A DNA stretch of 37,978 nucleotides from Marine Group III euryarchaeote CG-Epi4. Lineage in GTDB: Archaea; Thermoplasmatota; Poseidoniia; MGIII; CG-Epi1. The translations under genes were made by a program, and so were the position numbers. The stretch is taken from the NCBI GenBank assembly GCA_001875365.1, contig MIYX01000021.1, positions 1 to 37,978 on the forward strand, read 5' to 3'. The notes beneath the pieces were generated by a model. That model was not told the DNA's origin and did not search any database. It saw only the letters and a program-made list of their open reading frames with translations. Below, piece by piece: positions 30,698 through 37,978 of the stretch; position 1 is the first letter of the stretch; every line of letters begins with the position of its first letter.

Positions 30698-31818
30698 TGC
30701 ACATTCTTCAAGTAACTCCATATTTTTTCCCCCACTTTGGCGGTGTAGAATCTCACGTACTAGGCCTTTCTGAAAATTTGATAAAAATGGGGCATGATGT
30801 AGAAGTTGTAACATCAAGATATAGTCGAATGCCTGAAACTGAGACTCTTAATGGAATTAGAATAACTCGCTTACCCCAATGGATTAATATGTACAATACA
30901 CCCATCGTGACATCAATAAGGCAATTTGTTAGAAGAACGCATGCTGATATTATACATGTTCATTCACCTCCTCCTTTTACTGAAAGATTTGCTGCTAAGG
31001 GCGCTAAAGAAGCCGGAAAACCTTTCGTTGTAACGCATCATTGTGATTTAGAACTAAAAGGCATATTTGGAAATACTGCTGTAAATTTTTACCAAAACTT
31101 CCTAGGTAAGTACTCCTTAGAAGAGGCCGATCGTGTGATTTCTACAACTGAAAGTTATGCAACTACATCTCGTACTTTATGGGACACGGATGTAACCGTC
31201 ATACCAAATGCCGTAGACATAAAACGATTCAACCTTGAAAACAAGGGCGAACTTATCCGAGATAAATATTCTATTGGAAATGATCCTTTGGCTCTTTTTG
31301 TTGGAAGGTTAGTCCCTCATAAAGGAATTGGAATTCTAATTAGAAGTTTAAGTTACACTCGTAAGGGTAAATTATTGATTGTAGGAGATGGACCTTATAA
31401 AAAATGGCTAATAGACCTAGTGAAAAAATTGGACCTGAATGAAAGAGTAGTTTTTGTTGGACCTGTTGACGATTATTGGTTACCATCTTATTATTCTGCA
31501 ACGGATGTTGTTATCTTACCTTCTACTTCGAGATTGGAAGCATTTGGGATAGTTGGGCTTGAAGGAATGGCATCTGGCAAGCCTCTTATTCTAAGTGATA
31601 TCCCTGGAGTGAGAGATGTTATATCTGAAAAAGAGGGTTATATTGTAGAACCATTAGACCCCAATGCGATTGCTGAAGCTCTCGAAAAAATATGGGGCGC
31701 TCCAGAAATGGCTCGCGAAATGGGAAAAAGAGGGAGAGAGAGGGTTGAGGCGCTTTTTTCTTGGGAAAAAGTTTCTAAAGATGTAGAAGAAGTATTTAAT
31801 GAAATATTAACTAGATAG
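30697..31818 (+). CDS. GT4-family glycosyltransferase (group 1)
   Basis: A 373-residue GT-B enzyme beginning MHILQVTPYFFPHFGGVESH, with the conserved glycine-rich acceptor-side loop. The donor domain contains LFVGRLVPHKGIGILIRSL (about 202-220), LIVGDGPYKKWL (about 227-238) and RLEAFGIVGLEGMASGKPLI (about 275-294), with the E-x7-E motif. Enzymes of this type often attach mannose, glucose or GlcNAc to lipid-linked acceptors. It is the last gene of the operon with GatE and the GlmU-like enzyme, which could provide its sugar nucleotide. Its 3' end overlaps the convergent TPR gene by eight bases. Confidence 0.9.
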   Translation: MHILQVTPYFFPHFGGVESHVLGLSENLIKMGHDVEVVTSRYSRMPETETLNGIRITRLPQWINMYNTPIVTSIRQFVRRTHADIIHVHSPPPFTERFAAKGAKEAGKPFVVTHHCDLELKGIFGNTAVNFYQNFLGKYSLEEADRVISTTESYATTSRTLWDTDVTVIPNAVDIKRFNLENKGELIRDKYSIGNDPLALFVGRLVPHKGIGILIRSLSYTRKGKLLIVGDGPYKKWLIDLVKKLDLNERVVFVGPVDDYWLPSYYSATDVVILPSTSRLEAFGIVGLEGMASGKPLILSDIPGVRDVISEKEGYIVEPLDPNAIAEALEKIWGAPEMAREMGKRGRERVEALFSWEKVSKDVEEVFNEILTR

Positions 31819-33541
31819 TTAAGTCCTTATCAATCTGTGAAAGAATATGTTGGTAGGAATCATAGGACATTCCTTTTTTCTTCAATGCTAAACCTTTACC
31901 ATATAGTGCTTCAGAACACAATGTATCACATCCTAAGGCTATATCAAAAAAATTGATTGCTCTATTGTAATCTTCCAGTTCAAAAGAAATCCACCCACCA
32001 GTCAAAAAGCCTTCAATATTACTAGGATTATTATCTATAAATTTATTTACGAAGGAAAGTGAAGTCTCAAAATTAGATATTTTCAAAAAACATTGACTCA
32101 ATAATAAAAAATGTCCTGGATTCTCCTTATCCAAGAATTCTAATGCCAAATGCGGGTCATCTTGCATAATCTTTTGAGCTATTAGTAGCTGAGCTTCTGA
32201 GTGTGTTTCTTTAAACATTAAAAACTCTGCTTTTCTTCGAATTATTTCATTAGCTGATAGTGTTTTTAACAATAAAATCTTACCTGAAATTGATTGAGGA
32301 TCTATGGCTAAACCTTTCTCTATCAATTCCCGAGCATCAGACAAATTATCAAAATCAATCAATACCTGTGCATTTCTAAAATAAGGTCGGCCGGTCTCCG
32401 GAGCGACTGTAATTGCGTTAGAGTATTGACGAAAACCCTCGTGAACTATACCTGCAACTTGTAGAATACGTCCTTTTTCAATCCAGTCTAAGTCTCTCAT
32501 TCTATTTCTCGAAAGTACATCTTGAGCTCTAACTGCTTCATCAAAGCACTGCATAGCTTGCAAGGTATTACCTACTTCTATATTTATGTCTCCTAAAGCA
32601 ACCCAACAGGGTACATGCTGACCGTCCACTGACAAACCTACATTGAGAATCTGCTTCGCCCTATCATATAGTCTTAAACTTTGGAAACAACGGCCCAAAG
32701 CTTCATGATAATCTGGATCTTCAGAATCTAATTCAATGGAGGTTTCAATAAATTCAAGACCTTCTTCTGGACGACCTAACCTAGTAAGTGCCCTTCCTTT
32801 TGCCATCCATGCATAATGGAAAGTAGAATCTAACTCGATTGCTTTCTCATGATAGTATATTGACTCTTCATATCTATGCAAGTGATCAAGGGCATTACCT
32901 ATGTTATTAACTGCGATAACATACTCTTCATCTAAATTCAAGGATTCTTTGTAAAGCTCAATACTTCTTTCATAAAGTCCTTGATTATAATGCACATTAG
33001 CTAAATTATTCCATGCAATTTTGTCACTTGGGTCCAGGTCTACTGCTTTTTGGTAATAATCCTTTGAATCATTTAGCCTCCCGGACAACTGAAGTGTATA
33101 ACCATAATTATACCAAGCAACCGCATACGTTGGATCTGAGTCCATAGACTCATCATAACATCTTAGAGCCTCGTTCCAACGATTTATGTTAAAATTTGCA
33201 AATCCTCTATTATTCCATGCAGGTGCATTTCTTGGTTCTAATTCTAGAGATTTCACATAAGCTCCTATGGCATCTTCATATCTTGACAATCTTTGTAATG
33301 AATCTCCTAAACGCATATGGTACCTAGCTACCTCTGGAGCTAATGCACTGGCTTTTTCATAGAAAACTCTGGCCCTATCTGGATAATTACTAGACATTTC
33401 TAGCATACCTAGTCTATTATAAATTTGGGGATCTTCTGGAGCAAGTGAAGAAGCTTCTAGAAATTTTACTTTTGCTGAATTATAATCTCCATTTTCGTAA
33501 AGTTTTTCGCCCTCTTCAACTAAGTCTATGACATCCATCAT
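31811..33541 (-). CDS. TPR-repeat protein (long)
   Basis: A 576-residue soluble protein made almost wholly of about 14-16 tetratricopeptide repeats. Consensus units such as PEDPQIYNRLGMLEMSSNYP, AWNNRGFANFNINRWNEALR, AVAWYNYGYTLQLSGRLNDS and HYAWMAKGRALTRLGRPEEG are clear; those near the C-terminus are more diverged. TPR arrays form helical scaffolds for protein-protein contacts. No enzyme domain, signal peptide or membrane segment is visible. The ATG overlaps the stop of the shorter TPR gene by four bases, so the pair is translated together. Binding partners unknown. Confidence 0.85.
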   Translation of the reverse strand: MMDVIDLVEEGEKLYENGDYNSAKVKFLEASSLAPEDPQIYNRLGMLEMSSNYPDRARVFYEKASALAPEVARYHMRLGDSLQRLSRYEDAIGAYVKSLELEPRNAPAWNNRGFANFNINRWNEALRCYDESMDSDPTYAVAWYNYGYTLQLSGRLNDSKDYYQKAVDLDPSDKIAWNNLANVHYNQGLYERSIELYKESLNLDEEYVIAVNNIGNALDHLHRYEESIYYHEKAIELDSTFHYAWMAKGRALTRLGRPEEGLEFIETSIELDSEDPDYHEALGRCFQSLRLYDRAKQILNVGLSVDGQHVPCWVALGDINIEVGNTLQAMQCFDEAVRAQDVLSRNRMRDLDWIEKGRILQVAGIVHEGFRQYSNAITVAPETGRPYFRNAQVLIDFDNLSDARELIEKGLAIDPQSISGKILLLKTLSANEIIRRKAEFLMFKETHSEAQLLIAQKIMQDDPHLALEFLDKENPGHFLLLSQCFLKISNFETSLSFVNKFIDNNPSNIEGFLTGGWISFELEDYNRAINFFDIALGCDTLCSEALYGKGLALKKKGMSYDSYQHILSQIDKDLTI

Positions 33542-34662
33542 TCACCAATTACTTTCTTTAATCTAGCGATAGCAACATCAGTATCTTTTTTTAATTTTTC
33601 CCACTCGGCACCTCCATGCTCACTGGAATCTGGCTTATGTTCTAATGTAATTTTGTAACTCTCAAGAGCTTCACGTGGTCTATCAAGTAATTCTAAAGCA
33701 TAGCCCTTGTTGTGCCAAGCCCAAGCGTATTCCTCCTTCAGTGCTAAGGCCCTTTCGTAACAATCTAAAGATTCTTCTAATCTATTTAATTGCCTCAAAG
33801 TTACACCTCTATTATTCCAGGCACTTCTGTTATTGGGATTAAGTTCGGTTGATGTTTGAAATGCAGTAAGTGCGGCCTTTAGATCTCCAACCCTAAATAG
33901 TGCCTTACCAAGATTGAACCAACAAATGGAGTACTTAGGATTAGAAGCTAAAGCTCTTCGATAACTATCTATTGCCTTATGATTATATCCTAATCGACTA
34001 AGAGCAACACCTCTATCATTGAAAACTATTTCATCGTCAACATTAATACTCTTTTTCAAAGCTTCTGATGCGTCTTTATACTCCTCTAGCTCATCATGAG
34101 AAATTCCTTTAGCCTTCAAAACCTCATTGTCCCTTGGTCGAAATTCTAAAACTTTATCAAATGATTCAAGTGCCTCTCGATACTTTCCTTTTTGGTGGTA
34201 TATTTTGCCTAATTGATAAAGAGCATCTCTATTGTCAGAATCAATTTTTAACAACTTACTAAAGGAAGACATTGAATCTGAGAATTTTCCCATTTCTTTG
34301 TAAATTAATCCTTCCACATAAAGCGATGAAATATTGGTTGAATCTTCTGACAAGGACACTGTAACTGCTTCCAGAGCTTTTTCTAATTCATTCATTTTAT
34401 AGTAACACATCGCGATGTCCTTGAAAAGAATTTGGCGACGCTTAATTTTCTTAGATAACTCTCTTAATATCTCAAGACTATCTAAATATTTTTCTCTTTT
34501 AAAATAGATTTTGGCTAACTCATGATTAAAGCCATTATCTTCCGGCCTTAGCTCTAAAGCTTTCAAAATAGACTTTTCAGCTTTGCCAAAATGTTCCAAT
34601 TTTTTATAAGAATTTGCCTCTAACTTTAAAGAATTAAGCTGTAATTCTACGCCATCTGCCAC
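33538..34662 (-). CDS. TPR-repeat protein (short)
   Basis: A 374-residue soluble protein with about nine to ten tetratricopeptide repeats. Clear units include DALYQLGKIYHQKGKYREAL, SICWFNLGKALFRVGDLKAA, SAWNNRGVTLRQLNRLEESL and YAWAWHNKGYALELLDRPRE. It closely resembles its downstream partner in style but is shorter. The start is GTG at 34662; TTATAAAA at 34680-34687 lies some 20-25 bp upstream and may be its TATA box. The two TPR genes form an ATGA-coupled pair divergent from the ammonia-lyase. No function can be assigned. Confidence 0.83.
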   Translation of the reverse strand: MADGVELQLNSLKLEANSYKKLEHFGKAEKSILKALELRPEDNGFNHELAKIYFKREKYLDSLEILRELSKKIKRRQILFKDIAMCYYKMNELEKALEAVTVSLSEDSTNISSLYVEGLIYKEMGKFSDSMSSFSKLLKIDSDNRDALYQLGKIYHQKGKYREALESFDKVLEFRPRDNEVLKAKGISHDELEEYKDASEALKKSINVDDEIVFNDRGVALSRLGYNHKAIDSYRRALASNPKYSICWFNLGKALFRVGDLKAALTAFQTSTELNPNNRSAWNNRGVTLRQLNRLEESLDCYERALALKEEYAWAWHNKGYALELLDRPREALESYKITLEHKPDSSEHGGAEWEKLKKDTDVAIARLKKVIGE

Positions 34663-34706
34663 AAGCGAGTATAAACAGGTTATAAAAAAAGTAAAGGGAC
34701 AGTGAA

Positions 34707-34716
34707 TTTTATTTAA
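34707..34716 (+). promoter_or_regulatory. TATA box of the ammonia-lyase gene
   Basis: TTTTATTTAA is centred 26 bp before the ATG at 34737, indicating a leaderless transcript. Confidence 0.55.
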
Positions 34717-34736
34717 GTACTAATACCTTAATAGAA

Positions 34737-36257
34737 ATGTCTGTAGTAATCGATGGAAAAAATTTAACGATTGACAAATTAGTTAAGGTGGCTAGAAACA
34801 AAGCTAATATTTCAGTTTCTAAGGACTCATGGGGAAAGATTAACTCTTGTCGAAAAATGCTAGAGGAAAAAATCAATAATCATGAAATAATGTATGGAAT
34901 AACTACAGGGATTGGTGAATTTTCTGAAGTTACTTTGGATCCTGACCAAACAAATGAATTTCAAAAATTGCTGATATATTCTCATGCTGCAGGAATTGGA
35001 AAATCAATGGATGTTGAAATTGTAAGGGGAGCAATGTGTGGAAGAATTAATGTACATTCTAAAGGACACTCTGGCGGTAGAAAGGAGATTACAGAATATC
35101 TTATTGAAACTCTAAATCAAGATTTAACTCCTGTGGTTTGCGAAAAGGGTTCAGTCGGTGCCTGTGGTGATTTATCTCCGATGTCGCAAATAGCTCTTGC
35201 CCTTATGGGAGAAGGGGAAATGATTGTAGATGGGAAGGTTTTTGATTCTAAGAAAGCTTTAAACAAAATTGGTTTGAAACCACTTGAACTGGAAGCCAGG
35301 GATGGACTAGCACTGATTAATGGAAGTAATGTCTTGACAGCATTAGCTGCAATTGTACTATATGATGCTAAAAAATGGATGAAATTACACGATATTGCTG
35401 CAGCTATGACTTTAGAGGCTTTAATGGCAAATATGAAACCTTATGATAAAAGAATTCATGAATTAAGAGGATTTAATGGTTCACAAATTATAGCAAATAA
35501 TCTTAACATACTAACTGAAGATTCCGAGATATTGTTTAGTGGAGGTAAAAAAGTACAAGACGCTTACTCTATGAGGTCCACACCACAAGTTGCTGGAACT
35601 CTAAGAGATTCCATAAATTATGCAGTGAGTCAAGTAGAAATTGAGCTTAACGGAGTTGGAGATAATCCTATATTCTTAACTGATGAGAAAGACGTACTAA
35701 CTGGAGCTAATTTTCAAGGAAGCCCTGTTGCCCTTCCAATGGAAATGGTAGGAACTGGATTAAGTATGGTTGCAGTTTTATCTGAAAGAAGAATGAATCG
35801 ACTAACAAATCCGGCCTTATCCGTAGGACTCCCTCCATTTTTAGCTGAAAAACCAGGATTACATTCAGGGATGATGCTTTCTCAGTATACTGCTGATGCA
35901 TTAATTGCCGAAACTAGAATACTATCTCATCCGGCTGCAAACCAATCTATTCCGGCTGCTGCAGATCAAGAAGACTTTGTTTCCATGGGGCTAACTACTT
36001 CACAAAAAACAAGAAAGATACTAGATAATTGCTACGGCGTCTTAGCCATTGAAATGATGGCTGCAGCCCAAGCGCTTGATATGAGAAAGAAAAGAATGGG
36101 TAAGGGTACTTCAATAGCTCATCGCATAATTAGAGAGAGTATCGATTATTTGGATCAAGATAGACCTCTTTACAAAGACCATAATAAAATGGTTGAAATA
36201 CTAAAGTCTGAGCGAATTATTAAAGAAATTGAACACGAATTAAAAATAAATTTATAA
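34737..36257 (+). CDS. hutH: aromatic amino acid ammonia-lyase, histidine ammonia-lyase-like, with Cys in the MIO triad
   Basis: A 506-residue MIO-dependent lyase. Numbering matches Pseudomonas HAL: Tyr53 in YGITTGIG, Ser82-His83 in YSHAAGIG (the Ser-His pair typical for histidine specificity), the MIO triad at 142-144, Asn195 in ALINGSN, then QDAYSMR and DQEDFVSMG. HAL deaminates histidine to urocanate. The triad is Ala-Cys-Gly (codon TGT at 35163-35165) rather than Ala-Ser-Gly, yet the surrounding GSVGxxGDLSP is intact. Some positions differ from typical HAL: NFQGSP for NFHGEP-like, and Phe where HAL often has His in QEDHVSMG. No hutU, hutI or hutG gene is visible, so histidine breakdown is not proven and another amino acid is possible. 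Its stop is immediately followed by the convergent aminotransferase stop. Confidence 0.85.
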   Translation: MSVVIDGKNLTIDKLVKVARNKANISVSKDSWGKINSCRKMLEEKINNHEIMYGITTGIGEFSEVTLDPDQTNEFQKLLIYSHAAGIGKSMDVEIVRGAMCGRINVHSKGHSGGRKEITEYLIETLNQDLTPVVCEKGSVGACGDLSPMSQIALALMGEGEMIVDGKVFDSKKALNKIGLKPLELEARDGLALINGSNVLTALAAIVLYDAKKWMKLHDIAAAMTLEALMANMKPYDKRIHELRGFNGSQIIANNLNILTEDSEILFSGGKKVQDAYSMRSTPQVAGTLRDSINYAVSQVEIELNGVGDNPIFLTDEKDVLTGANFQGSPVALPMEMVGTGLSMVAVLSERRMNRLTNPALSVGLPPFLAEKPGLHSGMMLSQYTADALIAETRILSHPAANQSIPAAADQEDFVSMGLTTSQKTRKILDNCYGVLAIEMMAAAQALDMRKKRMGKGTSIAHRIIRESIDYLDQDRPLYKDHNKMVEILKSERIIKEIEHELKINL

Positions 36258-37784
36258 TTAGTTCAGGGATTTTCTGAAATCAATAATTCCTTCTCTTACA
36301 ATTGAAACTATCAAATCAATTTCTTCAGAAGTTATTCCAAAATGTGATGTAAATCTTAGTGCGTTAATTCCTCCATGAATTACACCAAGACCTCTTCGTC
36401 GGCACCAGGGCTCAATTCCATCAAAGCCTACTACAGGCATCTCTGGCCTAAGCTCTGCGCTACACAATAATCCCGTTCCTTGGACTTTAAGGACCTCCTC
36501 TGGAAACTCAGTCATCAAGCCATTCAACTTAGCAACAAATTCTTTTCCTCTTTCCTTAATATTTGTACGCAATTCTGGAGTAATACTTTCCAACACACTT
36601 ACCGCAGTTTCCAATGCCCGAGGATTAGTTGTCATCGTATTTCCGTAAATTCCATTAACGTATAATTCAGAAGCTTTTGAATTCATACCTAAAACAGACA
36701 AAGGATATTGGCCTGCATTAAGTGCCTTTGACCATGTTTCCAAATCTGGAGCTTCACAATCTTCAAACCCTTCATAATCAATAACGGAAAGGCAGCCTTG
36801 ACCTCTAAATCCAGCTTGAATTGAATCAATTAACAATAAAGAACCATGCTCGGCTGTCAACCTTCTGGCTTCATCATAAAATTCTCGTGTGATGCACTGC
36901 CCAGGATTACCTTCTCCTTGTACAGGTTCAATAGCCATTAATTCAATAAAAACATTATTATTATTGGCATGTTCAAAGATATCTCGTAAAGCTTCCAAAT
37001 CATTAGGAGGAACTAAATACAAATTATCTCTATCTCTGAATGAGGCTAAATGTTTGTCGTAACTGCCCTTACAAGAATGTGACAGTTGCGCAGGCCTATC
37101 AGTTCTACCATGAAAACCGTGCTCAACTGCTAACAATTTTATTTCTTTGCCTTCATGCTTGCCTCCAGACGAAGTATGATTGAAGGAGTTCACATCTGCA
37201 ATTCTCAAACTCACTGAAACTGACTCTGAACCACTATTAACACATATGTACCTATCAAATGGACAATGACCTCTGGTATGTCCTAACTCTTTGTTTAACG
37301 CATCGACAAATCTTTGCTGAGAAAAGGATGCTGTCATTACATTAGCCATAACCCAATTTCTTGACATCGATGAAACTATGCTCTTTGGACCATGACCTGA
37401 ACCTAACATCCCATAACCTCCATTATCATGTACAACTGCACCATGTGAAGTGACTATCCATGGACCTTGTGCACTAATCGCTACATATGGATTAATTGTA
37501 GCTGGAGCATAAAAATTAACAAAACCTTCTTGTAAATATTTAACAAGATCTTGTTCTGCCTTCATAAGAACATCACTACCTATTGTTTCTCTCAATGAAA
37601 TATGATAATCATGAGCTTGGGTTATCGCTTCTTTCAAACTAGAATCTAAGGAGATAAAGGTTAAAATTTCAGAGTTTCTAAGACCTTTAGTGTCTGATTT
37701 ACCACTGTTTCTTCTAATATCTTCTAATTTTAAAAAATATTTATCTTCAAGATATTCCGAATTGTCCTGAGATGCTGCTCGCAT
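36258..37784 (-). CDS. class-III PLP-dependent aminotransferase of unknown substrate
   Basis: A 508-residue fold-type I enzyme. Class-III features are NSGSESVSVSLRIA (183-196), HGFHGRT (222-228), EPVQGEGN (286-293), Asp320 in LLIDSIQAGFRGQG contacting the PLP nitrogen, and the Schiff-base Lys353 in WSKALNAGQYPLS. The canonical DEVQTGFGRTG is changed to DSIQAGFRGQG. An additional helical N-terminal region of about 80 residues precedes the core, and length exceeds the usual 400-460 residues. It resembles lysine- or ornithine-type omega-aminotransferases in pattern, but the substrate cannot be told. It converges with the ammonia-lyase with no base between. The ATG at 37784 has a TATA box 24 bp upstream. 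Confidence 0.85.
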   Translation of the reverse strand: MRAASQDNSEYLEDKYFLKLEDIRRNSGKSDTKGLRNSEILTFISLDSSLKEAITQAHDYHISLRETIGSDVLMKAEQDLVKYLQEGFVNFYAPATINPYVAISAQGPWIVTSHGAVVHDNGGYGMLGSGHGPKSIVSSMSRNWVMANVMTASFSQQRFVDALNKELGHTRGHCPFDRYICVNSGSESVSVSLRIADVNSFNHTSSGGKHEGKEIKLLAVEHGFHGRTDRPAQLSHSCKGSYDKHLASFRDRDNLYLVPPNDLEALRDIFEHANNNNVFIELMAIEPVQGEGNPGQCITREFYDEARRLTAEHGSLLLIDSIQAGFRGQGCLSVIDYEGFEDCEAPDLETWSKALNAGQYPLSVLGMNSKASELYVNGIYGNTMTTNPRALETAVSVLESITPELRTNIKERGKEFVAKLNGLMTEFPEEVLKVQGTGLLCSAELRPEMPVVGFDGIEPWCRRRGLGVIHGGINALRFTSHFGITSEEIDLIVSIVREGIIDFRKSLN

Positions 37785-37803
37785 ACTTTGGTATTATCTC
37801 TGC

Positions 37804-37812
37804 ATTATTAAA
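37804..37812 (-). promoter_or_regulatory. TATA box of the aminotransferase gene
   Basis: TTTAATAAT on the minus strand is centred 24 bp before the ATG at 37784 and overlaps the stop codon of the preceding partial gene. Confidence 0.45.
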
Positions 37813-37978
37813 GGAGGGGGTCCTTGTGACCAATACTAAAAGCAAATGTAGGTAACTCCTCAACGCAGGAAATCTCACTGGCTGTAACTTTTGACAAAAG
37901 CTTTCTTAATTTATCATTAGGTATTAAATCACAAGATTCTCCATATGAAATAAGCTGTTTAGCAAGCTTATTTCCAGT
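37808..37978 (-). CDS. C-terminal end of an unknown protein, cut off by window edge
   Basis: The minus strand is open from the window edge to a TAA at 37808, giving 56 residues, including a KLAKQLISYGESCDLIPNDK stretch and a KLLSKVTASEISCVEELPTF segment, ending in GHKDPLL. The composition looks coding (helical, no low complexity) and continues beyond the window. No family is recognised from this piece. Confidence 0.5.
   Translation of the reverse strand, partial: TGNKLAKQLISYGESCDLIPNDKLRKLLSKVTASEISCVEELPTFAFSIGHKDPLL

Noticed and set aside
1..37978. Mobile elements, prophage or CRISPR-Cas system.
   Set aside because: No transposase, integrase, phage structural gene or spaced repeats were seen on either strand.

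Overview
The window is archaeal chromosome, AT-rich and densely coded. It carries an archaeal-type GluRS and the archaea-specific amidotransferase subunit GatE, an Orc1/Cdc6 initiator next to the small subunit of the archaeal family-D DNA polymerase (DP1), a Nop5-type C/D RNP protein, and TATA-box promoters about 25 bp from start codons. The family mix (NEW3-repeat surface proteins, zinc-ribbon membrane proteins, DUF2085, bacterial-style envelope genes) suggests a planktonic marine euryarchaeon of the Marine Group II/III type. That placement is an inference from gene content; no rRNA gene is present to test it.

Layout. 1-4.9 kb: a partial DHH phosphoesterase, then a surface-glycan block (glycerol-3-phosphate cytidylyltransferase-like, asparagine synthase, CDP-glycerol glycerophosphotransferase-like, a GT4 glycosyltransferase). 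4.9-7.3 kb: GluRS and a His-rich CDF metal exporter, transcribed toward the glycosyltransferase. 7.35-10.7 kb: a lipoprotein, UppP, a zinc-ribbon/Ig-like membrane protein, a DUF2085 protein, and a 54-residue zinc-ribbon microprotein. 10.7-14.6 kb: a Wzx-like flippase, a PfkB kinase, tRNA-CAU and tRNA-Asn, and another glycosyltransferase. 14.6-17.9 kb: DP1 and Orc1/Cdc6 diverging from a short AT-rich spacer that may belong to a replication origin, plus a small helical protein. 18-21 kb: a TrkA-TrkH potassium uptake operon. 21-26.4 kb: a leftward run with a lipoprotein, a membrane/coiled-coil protein, an eight-domain surface protein, a miniature Nop5 and a DUF368 protein. 26.4-31.8 kb: a rightward operon with a conserved 147-aa protein, a second zinc-ribbon membrane protein, GatE, a GlmU-like sugar nucleotidyltransferase and a glycosyltransferase. 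31.8-34.7 kb: two TPR proteins. 34.7-37.8 kb: an aromatic amino acid (histidine) ammonia-lyase meeting a class-III aminotransferase tail to tail, then a partial unknown gene.

How the parts fit. GluRS and GatE point to Gln-tRNA made by the indirect amidotransferase route; GatD is not in the window. UppP, DUF368, the flippase, the GlmU-like enzyme and three GT4 enzymes together look like parts of a polyprenol-phosphate-based glycan system, and the TagD-like/TagF-like pair suggests CDP-glycerol-based decoration.

Most notable points: (1) a Nop5 whose N-terminal fibrillarin-binding domain is essentially missing, with no space upstream for it; (2) an ammonia-lyase with Ala-Cys-Gly instead of Ala-Ser-Gly at the MIO-forming triad; (3) back-to-back, apparently leaderless genes sharing one nearly symmetric TATA box; (4) two separately placed membrane proteins sharing a zinc-ribbon/TM/Ig-like/2-TM plan. 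No mobile element, CRISPR array or prophage was seen.
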